DNA of 64,000 bases from Hypsibius dujardini (GCA_001579985.1 LRSR01003805.1:1-64000); one strand, 5' to 3'; shown: positions 33,365 to 48,300, counted from the stretch's first letter. Program-made: numbers and translations. Notes: generated by a model from the sequence alone, not told the origin.

Positions 33365-36300
33365 GCGATACGGTGACGCTTCGTGGGCCCACCGGCCGAT
33401 ATGGAAGCCTCCAAGTTCCGTACAGCCTCAACAACGCCGACACACCCCGGCACGAACAATTTGGTTGGCTTCAATTTTGTCGCGACTCTTTTGTAGGAAT
33501 GAATAATAAAATAGCCGAATCATGGAAATTACATTCCAAGATTATTTGCGGTCAGATGAAATTTGAACCGCAGGAATATTCAGGTAAAATTTTTGTTTGA
33601 ATTCTATAATATGAAAAAAATTAATGGTATAAAGTTTAACACAGCTTACAGGTCTTCAGATACAGCTAGACGGACTTGAACTGCCTGACGCTCCGGATGT
33701 CGATGAGAAGGAGCAGTTTTATCTGCCCTACACAGTGACATGCACCGGCAAGGAAGCGAAATTCAGCGATTGCAGTTTTCTCAAGAATGAATCTGCCATT
33801 GCCGATTGCAAGGGCCCCGTGACCGTCTACTGTAAAAACGGAACGAAAATTCGCCTGGCCGAGCCGAGCCTCACGGGCAGTACTGACCCGGAGGACTCGG
33901 AGTTGCTAGTCTTTATGAACAAAATCGGTTAGTAAAATCAAATCCTGTCTGTCTGTCTCAAACGACAGAAGTTCGGTAATTCCACCGAGCTAACCGGTGA
34001 AATTGCCGCCCCGCTGTAGTCGGATGGGGGCGAAGGCCTAAACGGTCGACCTGCCGGCTCTGCCTTGATTGCCCTACCTTCAACCGCGACAGCTTCACAC
34101 TAAGCCGAGCCGTCATACACGAACAGGTCATCTTCAGACGGCAGACAAATCGCAGACTCACAATCAGCCGGCACATGCAAACCCGCGTTCGCCTCCATCA
34201 TTGCTTGATTGATTTGTTTTCATCTGCGTGATTAGGTTGACGCTTGAGCTCACAGATCAGTTGTTTCAGCGTTTGGAAAATGCTTAAAATTATTTATGCT
34301 CAAATCTGATTTACGAGTCTATTAAAACTGATTACACTTAGCGAGTAATTAGGAGGTTAAGATAGTCCCAAAAGCGGGAGTAATAAGCAGAATTTTGTTT
34401 AAAGCCAATCAATGAATCTGCCCTCCGCAATTGTGTACATTGTTTAACATTAATAATTATCAAATGAGTCTTCCGCTCTCTATCTCATGCTCACTGCGTT
34501 AAGTGTTTGATATACTACCGGTACAGAATTTTTTTCCTCATATTTGGCGAATGTTAGCAGTGGGAATAGTCTCTTTTCTGGGTAAAACTGAATATTCCGC
34601 ACTTCTCATTTTCACGGTTCGTCCTGTATGAACGTTTTAGGTGAGCGTGGACAAAGATGCAGCATCAATAGGGAAAATTGCCCTTTTATTACTAGTGCGG
34701 CTTGTATGCCTTTGTCGATGTGTATAACAGTGCTAAAGTTATTGAAAATGCAGTTTTAGTAGCATAAAGTAATCCTATAAATGTTGCCGTCATATATTGT
34801 GGCCAGTCCACCGTCCTCATCAACAACACCATACGCACGCTGACGAAGGGGATATACATTTCCGTTAGCATTCATAGTGTTGCACCATTGTCCTGGAGGG
34901 TAGTAGGGACCAACTATGAGTTTGCTGTAATTGCTCCGGAAATTGACAGGAACAGCCACCCAAATCTTTTCAGGCGCTGTCCGTCACTGGGAAATTGTAG
35001 CTCCAGTTAACTCTGGTGGTGAAATTCTTAAACCCTCCATTCCTTGATTGTGTCCCAAGAAACGACAAAGTGATAACATCATTCTCCGCTGATTTGCTCC
35101 ACATTTGGAAATTATTATTGGGTGATGGAGCGATCACGCCTCCAAAACGAACAATCCCATCGGGCACATTCCTCAATACATAACTGATTAAGTCTTGTGA
35201 ACCGGGACAATATGACATGCCCTGACATCTGTTCGACACGGCCGTGTCGTAGGCGTTGTGGTGGTTCTTATCGTAGGGGTTGTAGTTGTGGTTGTCGTAG
35301 GGGTCGTCGTAGTCATCGTAGTTGTAAACACGGTAGCTGTTGCGATTGTGATTAAATATATCGATTTTGTAAGAAATGCATGATTAAGAGGTGACTACTA
35401 GGATTCATCAACTGTAGCGCCGGTCAGCCTGGGTCAACCATAGCAAAAGATTTCGACCAATAGCTAAATCCAAATACATTTTAAAAGTTAAAGCATCGCA
35501 ATTAAAGATGATATGTTTTTAGAGTATTCATGGCTTCTGGCTCTTTGTAACCTGCTGTGGTCACCAACTCACCCCGGTTTTGATGAGCAACACGATACTG
35601 TTGTATGAAGGGGAAAGTCTCCTGGCGGTTCGCTTTTTCAACACTCGAGAGCTCGCCAAGAAGCTTTATGCATGTCTAATATTGTCTCATTCGACGCATA
35701 GGCTTACGGGCACGCAGTAGAGCAACCAGATTTTCAAAAATGAAAACATCACGACTATCTACTGGTCATCAATCAGGCGCTCGATAAAACTATATTCTCT
35801 CCATCTAAGGCGACAGTTATATTCCCCATTACGTGGATCTCGTCCGTGCTTGCACCGTACATTTGCACATGTGTACATGTGTAAAAATGCCCCTACTGAT
35901 GAAACTTAAGTTAATATCTTTAACAATCGAGATACGAATTAAATATTAAACACGGACCTTGAAGCAGGAGTTTTGAAGTATTTATTAAGTAGCCTATCTC
36001 GCCGCTGGCGTTACTTATCCAGTCTGGCGCACAGGTCGTCTGGCACAAGTTCAATCAGCATCAATAATTGCTGACTATCATTGTTCTGCTTGATAAAAAT
36101 GGTTTATTTTGTTACACTTACTACGGTTATCAGCTTTAACGAAAAGATCCCAAAAGAGTATCTCTAAGTGCGTTGGGGTTCCATTGGCAGGACCTACTCG
36201 CAGCAGGTAGAGCACCATGACGACCATACCGAGATTTGCCCAAAACATCCTAGCCGATTTTTCTGTGATTGAACTTCATGGAGAAAAGCAACTTGTTTGG

Positions 36301-39300
36301 CTTGGTTTGGCCAGAGAGAAGCGCCGAATGAAATTCCCATAATTTGGAGTAGCTAAAGATGCTTTTTATACTATAATAACAAGAGACCTATGCTGTTTGT
36401 GACTTCCGGTGAAATTTTGATCCATCTGTAACCGTCTAACTTGTAGGTCACTTCTTGTTATAGTGTTTGCAAAATTTGAAAACCTTTAATGTAGTTTTTG
36501 ATTTATGGTAATACATTTTACACTCTTATCGTAGACTTTTCATGCGCTAATTTCCTAAACATAACAATAAATGATTATCGTTTTAGCTGGATCGAGTTTT
36601 TTATGTTTTGACCGACTAACTTTCGATGAAGTAACAAAATGATCATTTAATACTCTAGATGGAATCATACACGATTGTGTCTAACAACCATTATCGTCAG
36701 TCATGACAAGTGCCTTTCAAGGAAGCGCATTTCCGTAAACCTCTGCGACCGTCTAGAAATAATTGAAACGACAAACGGTACTGGAATCACCCTGAGCTTT
36801 TAATGAAATATCATAAATATGCGTCAGGGTATTTGAGCTATCCGTTTCTGCCCGTATCACTAAAACACCTTTATTATGCTTTAAAAGACCGTCTTGACGT
36901 ACTAACAAAAACTTGAATATGGCGAATCCGATAGACCAAGAAAACCGTACTGTTTAATGCATTTGTCCCTCCTTGTGCCTGCTTTATGCCACCCGTCTGC
37001 TATCTTTTCGCCCTTTTGAAATTAGATTTTTTCAACCTTGGGCCTAGTTACGTCCATTAGCTGTTTGTCCGTCTGTTTCCTGTCGGTTATCCATCAATCC
37101 ATCAATTGCCCATTCGTTCGTCAGTCCTCCGTCTGTTAACTATTACCAATCAGTGAGAGTTCGTTGAAAGTCTGCCAGACCAGACCATAAACCAGTCTGA
37201 TGTCTGTCCATCCACCTTCTGAGTGAGCGTCCGTCTTGCTATTACTATTTTATTTGGACAGTATAGAGTGCCGCATTAATTATGTTTTGAATAATATTAA
37301 AGGCCAGTGGTCGACGGTCTGCGGGAAAGAATGGTCGGCTTCCGACAACACCCTTGCCTGTCAAAATGCCGGTCGAGTTGACCCGTTTGACCGAGCCCAA
37401 GGACGATCTTGTTGGGAGCACTGGTTCAATCATCAGCATCTTGATTGGACCGTCCATTCGGGATATTATTTAGTGTACAGTGAGAACATCGAGCGTATCC
37501 TGCCCGTTTACTGTGACATGGAAACGGACGGTGGCGGCTGGACACTGGTCTTTAATGCAAATTTCACGACTGACAAGTCTATCAGGTGGGATGCCAAGTC
37601 TATTTATCAGCAAAATCGTTATGACCCGGAGGTCTACAATGACTACTCAATCCTCGACATGGCAGATTCCTTTCAGGTATATCGTTGTAACTTTTTTTAC
37701 AACGTTCGCTTCACCCAAACCCATCGTGACAAAAAGCTTTCACCTTTTTTGACATGCAAAAAAAGTGGTTTCCATTCAAGTTTTACGTTGCCTAACTTTT
37801 GCAGATTGGAGACGCTCCGTTGGAATTTCTCATCAAAGTGACGCCCCTGGACCCTCTCAGACCCGCAAGTATGTTGCAAGTGACCTACCCCAAGACACAC
37901 TCGATGAATGCCACCAGCCAACCAACCCAAGCCCAAGACGGTCTGACTATTCAAAACGCAGTTGGGATGGATTTCAACGGCGGTGCTACAGTCCCCATCT
38001 CCACTGAATACTCCGGTTTCCAACTGGGCATGCCATGGGTTTATATTCCAGAGGGCCAACCGGAAGGCAAAACTAAGCAGGCTTACTACACCATGCTGAA
38101 CAAAGCCTGTCTTGATCAAATTCTGTCCTCGCCTGAGCAAGTGCTGGATAATTGCGCCGTCCCAGCACCAGCCCCGACGCCTGCGTCGAACGCCTCACTA
38201 GGACTACCAGCTCCCGTCTCCGCTTCAGATTTGGGCGCAGCACCAGCACCAATATCAGTCTCAGCATCAGGATCTGCACCCGCATCACTGTCTGCCTTCC
38301 CTGAAGATGCAGTCCTCAGTCGACACAAACGGCAAGCAAGCCCAGCGCCTTCCTCGTTACCAGCAGCAACACAAGTCAACTTTATTCCGCCTGCAAGTAC
38401 GAACACCCCCCCCCCAACTCGTTCCACAAAAACCTTTTCACAACATTTTCTAGTAAAATTTAAAGACGCGGATTCCTCAACAAGTACATTGAATTAAGTA
38501 TTTTTTAAAAAAGTGCATTAACCATTTGTGTACGTGATGCGTCGTGTCTCACTTCTGTGCGTATATTATAACTACGGTATTAATAGTGTAAATGTATGGG
38601 CCGCTGTTTCTGCCAGAAGACCTCCTTGTACACCAACACATTTGTATACTGTGTATGTACTGTAATGACCAAATATTTTATGGTCTTTCGCTATATAACT
38701 AATTTTTCTGAACAGTGAGAAAGAATATTTTCCTAACATTTTTTTCGCTGATGACCGGTTTATAGAGGACACGTAGAGCAGTACATAAACAGATATTCTG
38801 GTTTACACAGGTTTACTCAGATTGAGCCATATCAAAATTCTCCTAATCTTAGAAGATTGGGGACACTCCCACGAGGTGTTTTCATTGAGTCCTTATTTGT
38901 TTCAGCCGGGTTTCCCTTTGGCGTTCTTGGTGCGCCACGCGAAATAGATCGGATCTTTGACCGTAAGCTCCCTAAAGCGCGTATTAGCGTATTCGTTCGC
39001 AGCAAATATCAGCTGATCAAGGAAGCCCCTATCGTGGACTGCAAGTTCATGGATTACCTGCTGGACGGAAATCGCTACCTTGAGAACGGCATGTTTGCGT
39101 CCTCATCCCTCCTTCTCAATGACAATATAACCCGTACCGAGCCCTTCTTTAATCTCAATGCTCACAATAGCTTCCTGACGGACCCGGCCATTGGCGGCGG
39201 GTGAGTTCAGTGACGCGGCAATTTCACAATACACAAAATAAAGTATGAAAATGAAACTCAAAACCCGTGTTCTTAGTAGTTAATCATCCCTTTTTATTTG

Positions 39301-42300
39301 TTCGTCTGATAAAAATGCATTAAAACCGCATTACCAAGTGTTACTAAAAATATTACGCTGGAAGCAAGGAATTTTTTGCCAGACAACTTAACTGAAAATG
39401 TGTGTAAAAATACTTGCAAAAAGCGTGTGTAGTTATTTTTTAAAGAACTCAAACATTAACTGATTATAGATTTGTGGTTGCTCCATTCCTAGGTGGGTCA
39501 ACTCTCCGGACGATTTTAACCCTTGGTTGATGGTTGATTTGTTGACGCCGCATAAACTGACGTCAATTATTACAGCTGGAGCCAGAATCTACCTCAACGG
39601 CAATAAAAGCGGGAGTGAGCCGACCTATATATCGCAGTTTAAAGTGGAAACTGGGGCGGATGATAACGAGGGTAGGGACGGAGGGAGGCTAAAAAAGCTG
39701 GAGGTGCGACCGGATGAGTATCGCATTTTTCGGCCGAAACAGAGTCCAGATCAAATCACCATGACAAGGCTCACAACTCCCATTGATAATGTTCGCTTTG
39801 TAAAGTTGCATCCTGAGAAGGTGGAAGGATCGGGTAAAACCTTCAAAGTGCCAGGCAGTCTGGCAGTGGGGAATGCTAAGGAATCTTTTGGACTGCGTTG
39901 GGAACTTACTGGTATGTTGAGTACGGTTCTCAGAAGGGTACAAAATGTTAAAATAATATTATTATTTATATTTCTATAAGCCTATGTAAAACCTCTCGTT
40001 CTTGATATTTTTCCTAAAATTATCTAAGCAGCTTATTAGTGCCCAAATATAAAAGGTGCAACAATTGTGTATGTCCATTTAAGTAAAAGTTGGGTTCATG
40101 TATCATGTATGATGAAATGAAAATGAAAACACTTACGAAAGAACCACTTTCGTGCCTCTTGTCTGACCTGTACTACATTTAGAGTCATCGAAGATTCTTT
40201 CCGCAGGCATTGAAGCAAGGCAAGATTCTACACAATTCGGCTTTGTAAACTTGATCTCATTTTGTAAATGTGTGCCTAAATACGTCATAAATAGGGTTGT
40301 TTATATATTTAAATTGTTATTTAATATACTCAAAAGGAGTGTTTTTCTTTAAATAAAATCTATTTTTAATTTTGTTTAATATCAGAATTGTTTTTTATTT
40401 TATTTAAAATGTCATTTAAAATACAATTTTGTGTTTTATTTTATTAATATTTAAATTTTTTCCATAGTAAAATTGGCTATTTAAATAACATTTTTCATTT
40501 AAATAAATGTCTTCCGGGCAAAAGGTGATCAACGGCTCTGATAGGATGCCAAATCTATCTGAAAGTGATCGTAGACAAAGACCTATGCAGAAGAATATTC
40601 GATATCTTGAGAAAAGGGCACATTTTACGGTTCACGATCCTCATTTTGATGAGTTGATTGTAGTATGTACTGGTCGTCCTTTCCGTCTTTTCATAGTGCA
40701 GTTTGCAAAATCGTCTTCATGGGTTCTCCCAATTTCCCAATTTTATATACAAATTTGTTCCGCAATATTGAAGCAATCCTAGTTCGCCATGCCGACTTTA
40801 ACTGAATTTATCGGGCCTACGAATGAAAATAAAATGATGACCGCGACATTCGCTTGTCAGTACAGAAATCTCCCTTTGAAAAGTCTTTGAAATATTTAAA
40901 TTAACGCATGTTATTTAAATAGAATATGTTATTTAAATAAAACTTTTGATTTTATTTAAATAATGTTATTATTTCAATACGGCTGTTTTAATTAAATATA
41001 ATTAAACGTTATTTTATTTAATGTATGGGCAAGATTTAAATTTATTTTATATTTTTATTTAAATTCAAAAGTGTTATTTAAACAACACTAGTTATAACCC
41101 CCCGATAAGTAACAAAAGTATATTTATTTTCACAAATGCGTAGAGGGAAACCGCGACAATAAGTTTTCAAGTTGAGGCTTCTCTAACTTAACCCGATCAT
41201 GAATTCTGTTTTATTTCGGAAATCCCAGGGGCTTGATTGGATTATCGAAGGAGTATATTTGGCAGAAGAGTGCTCTTTTTGAAATGCACAAATGTTCTAT
41301 GAGCAAATAAAGTTGCTGAACCGATATATAATGAAAAGAGCGAAACAGCATCGAGTGTATGCTATGAGATTTTGTAGATCCACATATCCTGTTAAAAGTG
41401 TAATCACTAACATCACACGAATAGACTAGAGAAACTAAAAGTTACCATTTAAAAAATAAATAGAAATGTGATTCAAGTTAAAAGATTATTAACTTTTAGA
41501 TTTTAACAACTTTAAGATTAGATTTTTATAACTTCCAGATTAACACAATGAATTTATTAACCTTTAAATTTATCATGTTAGATTAGATTTGAACTTAATT
41601 AATTATTCAGTTAGTTAACTTTCAGATTAATAACTTACTTAATTTCTTAGATTTTAATCACTTTTAGATTAGATTTTGCAATATCCTTAAAAATTGGTTA
41701 CGGGCCAAACTTATTAGCGTTGGCTTAACGTTTCAAGCATTGATAAATTCTGGATTATTACTAGGTATAGCGAAGCAAACAGCAATCAGCAACAAATATA
41801 TATGTGTAGCAATCTCTCACAGTTGTTTTTTATACTCTGATTAAAGGATGCAAGAAGCAGCCTCGCAGCCAAGACAGATACATTTTGGACGACCTTCTGC
41901 CCGACGCTCTAGGCACTATGGGCACGGGAATGGACTTCCGAATGGGAGCGCCGGCGGAGAAGATTTGGTTGAGTAAAAGATGCGTAGGCACTATGTTTGA
42001 AATCCGTTTCCCGGAGATGTACCTCATCAAAAGTGTCATCCTTGCTGGACATCCAAATTATCCTGACAAAAACGGTTTAGTCGTCAAGGAATTTAAACTC
42101 ATGTTTAGTAAAACGGGTTCGCAAGAGAATCTTAATTGGTATGACGTCACCATGGATACCGGCACCGGTGGTGACCCCGATAAATATTCTAATCCTAGGT
42201 CATTTGAGGGTCCAACAGAAGGGAACAAGCCCACATACAGGTGACACCTAAATAATTTATTATTTTCGGGTTTGCCTATTCATTAATGCACAATTAAGAA

Positions 42301-45300
42301 ATTTCTACACTTGACGTAGTTGTGAATATTTTTTATTATAAATAAAACAGAGTAATACCTAGTATAGTTTATTATCAGCTACAACTGTTACTTGTCGTTG
42401 TACTACTCTGAAAATATTGTTTGTAACTTTTAAAAGACTGTACTACTGCCGCTACTACAGGAAAGTAAACATCAGTCAAAAGCATAATCGGTTATTTTGG
42501 TAGGTTTAATTTATTTAGATAATTGGATTATCTAAAAACATTTGTTTGTTATTTCAGGCATTACTTCGATTATCCCTGGTCAGCCCGACTCGTTCGCTTT
42601 CTCGTGACGATAGCTGCCGTTCCTCCGAGCTGCTACATCCGTTTGGAATTCACTGGACGACCGTTGCGTGACGGTTGCCTCAATCCCTTAGGGATGGAGT
42701 CGGGCAAGATTGCGGATTTTCAGCTGACCAGCAGCTCACAACACCAAGTGCCTTGTGATGAAGCCAATCGGACGACCGACCCATCTTGTCGCTTCTCTTA
42801 CGGCCCGGAAAGAGCACGATACGGCGGTCGAGAAGATTACCGCGGGTATGGGGCATGGCGTCCCGCCGCATGGGACCTCAAACCTTGGATTTCAGTGGAC
42901 TTTCGACGACGAGTGCAAATTAACGCTATTGTCTTTGACCATTATGATATGAGCTACGTGGATAAATTCCAACTGAAGGAGTCCGATGAGGGAGGCTGGC
43001 CTAAAGAGTGGGGAGGAGACAGCACATGGCACGATTATTCGGTACACTCTATTACAGTTTGAAATTTAGTTAACGAACCTTTTTTAAGGAATAGTTAATA
43101 GTGAAATTTTGTTCACACATAAAAGGAATGCCTTTCCGTGTTATATTTCCAACCAAAACTAAGTTTACTTTCAGCACCAATTATAACCCAAACATGATTC
43201 TCGGAAAAATATCTCATTGTACAGGAGGATATGTTAATTCAAGAAAACAATACGAATAGGGAAAAGCGAAGAACCATCAAATTTTCGTTACCGCAAAAAA
43301 TATCGATTTAAAAGATGTAATTTGTCGCAACGCATGGGAATCGAGTTCATTCGAGCTAAAATTTCGAAGTACAATGCTACATTGTAGTATTGTGGATCTT
43401 GCAAATTGTTAGAACCTGACTACCCTACCTCTGTTTGATCAAGTTAATACATTGGTCCAGCCACTTCTTGCTTATAATTATTGGAAACTCCATACGCCAC
43501 ACTGTCTGTTTTCATAATGAAAGTTTTCTGTCGCGTCTCCTTATGAGCATTAGAGATTATTTTGCACGCCTCGTTTTGTAATTTAAATATACAATTTTCT
43601 AGCTAGAAATAATGTTGCGTATCTGTTTCTTTCAAGAAATCTAACGACAATAAGTCCTTTACTATTAAATCCATCAGTGTCCGTCGATTTCAATCCAATA
43701 AATTATCAGCAGAGGCAAATAGCTGACTAATAGTTTTTAAAGCAGATCATATGCGTTCTCAACGAGTCCCCTGTAACAAGAGCATAACCTTGCTCCAGGA
43801 GGCACATCAAACGGCAAAGAAATTATATGCAGAGCCGAGGTTTAAAATTAGACCAGATAACCAGTGGTGGATTCACCGTTGGGTGACTTATGCCAACCTA
43901 GCCGTTGCCCCCCTTTCGGGGTGGGGCAAAATTTTAGGCTATTTACATGTTAAAGTTCGCCCCTTCCCGGCTCGGCGACGGGGAACGGGAATTCCCTGCA
44001 GCAGGGTTACCGTCCCCTCCAGGCCGACCTCAGTTTGCTACTGCAATGCAGGAATCGTGGACTAGCAATTCATAACTTCGACGATAATAAGTAAATCCAC
44101 TTGCGTGCGGAAGCCGAAGTAATGTCCGTCAAGAAAGTGAGTAAAGCCTAAGAACGTCGCACGTGCAGGGGTTGAGATTTTAATTCCCTGATGGCATAAA
44201 ATTACCGGAAGTGACCTTTCCCACATTCCTCTACGAAACCCACGGCTTCTGGGAGGCCAATAAAACGCTTATTCAAAAATACACTATTAAGTGTGGAATA
44301 GAAAACATAACAAAAATAAAAATGAGAGAAACAAGCCGGAATGGGTGGGTAAATATTAAATAAATAATAAGTTTTTGGAAGAAAAGCCGATTGCAACGAA
44401 GAAGAGACACAACTAAAAGTTGCAGCAAAGGGAAATGCTCAACTGCAGAACCGAATTCTCCATCAGGGAGAGTGCGTGGAAAAATGTGGCCATTGTGGAG
44501 AAACGGCAAAGCCTTGGACGTGGTTTCTATATTCTAAACAGATTACTTGGAAAATAATCTTCTCCAGCACTTATGCAAACGCAAGACAATTCGGATTTTG
44601 ACACGAGTTTTTCTCTTAAAGTCATTTTCTGGGGTATAGTATTCAGCAAAATATTTCTTGGATGTGATATGTTCTAAATATGCTCCCACAATTTTTCTTC
44701 CCATCTGATAAGTGTTTCACTGGGGTAATCGATTATTCTGTCGTTTAAGACCTTGTTTGTAGCCAAAAACTGTCTGGAAGTTCTGATTCTTGGGTGACTT
44801 ATTCCAAAGTACGAGAAATTCAGATGGCCCATTCCAAGGCCAATGTCTCATACCAGGAAAACATCCCTTGTCCATACTCTAAAGTTGTTGTAGCGAGGGG
44901 GGCGGTTCGCGTTCTACTTGCTCATGCCGCTTCACTATTAGAATAATCCTCTTGGACAGCGGATGTAAAATTTGTCCGATAACTCTCATTTTATTATGTC
45001 CTTTTTTTTAAATCAATTTCTAGCTAAACTTCGTTTCAAATGATTCTTGAATTTATTTTGTATGGGATCAATACTTAAATGCACTTTATTTAGAAATCAT
45101 GATAGGGCGAATTAGCATTTTACCGGTAAAAGTAACCACCATCTATTGCTTGCGTCAGGGAAATTTCCTGTCTTTTGATTTAGTTATCCGAATTGTAGCT
45201 CAACCTGGAGAGAATGCAGGAACGGATGGGAACATACACAGTCTACTATCTGTCACCGCCCATATACTCCAGACACTTGCGAATATTCCCGACCGCTTTC

Positions 45301-48300
45301 GACTCATTCAGCATCTTCCCTGATCGCAATGTCAAGTTCGAAATTTTAGGATGCGATGTGTCAAAGGATGGTAAGACAGCATAATACTGACAGATGATAA
45401 ACTTGGGCCAATTTTACGAACAATTCTTTGGGAGAGGGAAGTTGGATGTGTTAATTAGGCGAAACACTCTACCCGGAACCAGATTCATCACTGGTTTTAA
45501 CGTTTTGTGAAAAAGTATGCCTCTGTATGTTCAGTTCACAATAGAGCACCAGAGTTTTTCAACAACCGCAACCAAGCGCTGTACCCGTTCGAACATTACG
45601 ACTCATACTGGGATAACAATTACACCAACATCCAATGCGCTGAGCAGTGTCTCAGCGAACGCGGATTTGTCTGTCGTGGCTACTACTATAATGGCGCGAA
45701 TAAGCAGTGCATTCTCAGTGCCTCTAACCAACAGACATGGAACGTCACCGGAACCAAAGCCGTGGCCGGAGGGACCCACTTCTATGACAGGCTCATTCCC
45801 TGTACCAAAGACTTAGGCGTAACTAACCCCAATCTGGTTAGCGATACAAGCTTCAGCGCATCCAGTAACGCACCTCATGCTAAGTCCGCTCGTCTGGGTC
45901 ACCGCGCAGACGGGCTCTACGTTCAAGGATGGAGGCCGGCTGATCCGAAGGTTGATCCCAATCCCTGGCTTCAAGTAACCAACAGATATTCCCAACAAAA
46001 ATATGCTCGTACATCGCACAATTAATTAGAGCTCTTTCTGTGCGTCTGCGTATCTGTCTGTCTGATTGTTTGTCTCTCTGCTTGTTGGTCTACCTGTGTG
46101 GTGGGCTGTCTGATCGTTTGTCACAAAAAACACATTGGTTTCATCAATTATAATTCATATACTCTAACGCGAAAGGACGAGGACATTGAGTGCGGTGCCA
46201 AAGACAATGATAAAGGTTGTTTCTAAGTTTGTTTCGGCCAACACTTTTAATAATTGCAGTATCTCGTCAGTATCATTTGGTATACCAAAAAAAGAACTAC
46301 TTTAAAATTGGAACCCTTCCCAAAGGCATGGTGTGCGATAAAGAGGTTTCTCATATTCTTGGCGATTCAAATTCATAGTCCTTTACTTGAGAAAAGAGAA
46401 CGGACCTTCCCAACCCTGCCGTTTATGCAGAAAACTAACTTTACCGTATGAAATTCAGTTTATACTGTACTCTACTAGTACAATCAAGTAGCAAAGCATG
46501 TTGCAGATCAATGGTTATAAGAAACCTTTAAATTTATTCATAAACATCTCTGCAGATTGACATGGGGAAAATGGTCAGACTGACTGGGATTCACATCAAC
46601 GGAGACAACGTCAATAATTACGTCAACAATTTCACCGTGTCAAGCAGCAATGATACTACAACTTGGGAAAAGTGTTGCGGCAATTATCAGCCACTCTATC
46701 TCAACGGCAGCACGCAAGCTAAGATCCCCGAAACTATTTTCTTTCCGCAGTCTATGTTTCTACACGGTCAGCACTTTCGCATTGAGCCAGTGACCACCTT
46801 TAAAGTGGGAATTCCAGCAGCCATTCAAGTTAGTGCCTAAAGAAATGATATTACACTATTGAAATTCATTAGACGAATAGTCTTTACTCTCCACGAAATG
46901 ATTAATTAATAAATATTTGATAGACAAATTTATTATCCCGTTTTATCTTCGAACATTCCCAAAACAATTTGATACTATTTTCGATGGAAGATTAGTCTTA
47001 TTTATTCATTTTATTTATATAATTAAAACAAATAAAAGCGTAATAGCAGCTGTATAGTCTGCTTATAATTTAGGTCGACCTTATTGGATGTGATATGCCG
47101 GTGAGAAAAGCTGCTTTTCCAATGGCTCTTTCGCGGATGGAGTGCACTGGAAAGGAGGAACTGATGGAAGACTGCAAGATCACCGCTTCCGATCCCAATG
47201 ATAAAAAGTTTTGCAATTTAGACACGGCGGTCAGGCCCAACTGTATGGCCCACTGCGGTGATCCTGGATTAAAGGCTTGCGCGACACGAACTGGCCTAAG
47301 TTTCTTCCACAACAATAGCATCGAGTTTACTTGCATGGATGGGAGGAAGCATATCATGACTTGTCAGAATAACAGTTTCTGGACGTCCACAGGTAAATCG
47401 CTTTTTAAATGAATGGCTAAAATTAAATACAACATGAATGAAACAGTGATTTTATTTCGGGATTAATTTTTATTAGCAAGAAACAAGAGCGTTCCATTAA
47501 TTTAATTATATGAGTTAATTATTAATTGTTTTAATTAAATGGTAAAAAAAGAAAAAATCTGCAAATACGGCAATTAGCAGATTTTTTTAATTGCATGTGC
47601 CTCTGAAATCTTAACGGGAAGTATTCATGCTGTATTTAACTCGAAAATTCGCAATGTTTCCAGGCCCAAATTGTGTGAAAGAGAGAACGGAAAACGTCGC
47701 CTTTCAAAAGCTCACCAACCAAAGTTCCACTGCTCGAGTTCCGGGCCTTCAGGTCGCTGCGAAAGCCGTCGATGGGAGCGAGTCCAAGAGCCTCCGAAGC
47801 TGCTCTGTGACCCAGGTGGAGGTCAATCCTTGGTGGTATGTGGACCTCGGTCACATCTACGAAATCGAAGACATTCAAATAATTCCGGGCTTTGGCTACC
47901 GCAATGCCGAATTCCGTGTCGGACTCAACGACCCGAGTAAAAATCTCAATAGTGAGGGAAAGGCCAACCTTCAGGTACTGCTTCATCAGTGAAACAACAT
48001 TGAAATAATTATGTTTCAGTTTTCAAACATATGTATCCGGAATAACTTATAAAGTGCGATATTTCAAAGAACATGCTCTCAAACAATGAAAATGAAATAT
48101 TTATATTAAAAAAGTTGATTTTTAATGGCATTAACTTTATCTCTTTAGTGCTAAAGGGATAAATTTTACAACTACTTATGTAATTACCTCGAAAAAAATT
48201 GTAAGATCAGTTGCTTTATATGATTAATAAATTTGTCATCGACGGAAGTACAACTTCTCAAGATGACCCGCACAATTTGTGTTACATGACAAATGCTTCA

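Larger units (their letters stand above)
33365..37376 (+). other. domain block: SRCR repeat and start of a second SRCR
   Basis: The first two exons carry an SRCR-like unit (VTLRGPTGRYGSLQV, then TVTCTGKEAKFSDC and VTVYCK). A second unit starts with KIRLAEPSLTGS at the end of exon 2 and continues across the 3.3-kb intron as GQWSTVCGKEWSASDNTLAC. The intron donor used is GTAAAA at 33932 rather than the GTTAGT four bases before it, because only the former keeps the phase. The second unit is cut short and runs into the fibrinogen-like domain. Confidence 0.8.
38906..45370 (+). other. domain block: three F5/8 type C (discoidin) domains
   Basis: Domain 1 runs from DCKFMDYLLDGN to LRWELTGC (exons 38906-39911 plus the first codon of the next). 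Domain 2 starts at CKKQPRSQ and ends CYIRLEFTG (exons 41847 to about 42660). Domain 3 starts DGCLNPLGMESGKIADFQL and ends KFEILGCDV (to 45370). The starting Cys, PLGMESG and closing LxGC motifs are typical of the family, which binds lipids or sugars at cell surfaces. Confidence 0.85.

Noticed and set aside
33928-33931. GTTAGT donor at 33928 for exon 33652
   Set aside because: It would leave phase 1 while the next exon at 37262 needs phase 2; the GTAAAA donor at 33932 fits and continues the SRCR reading.
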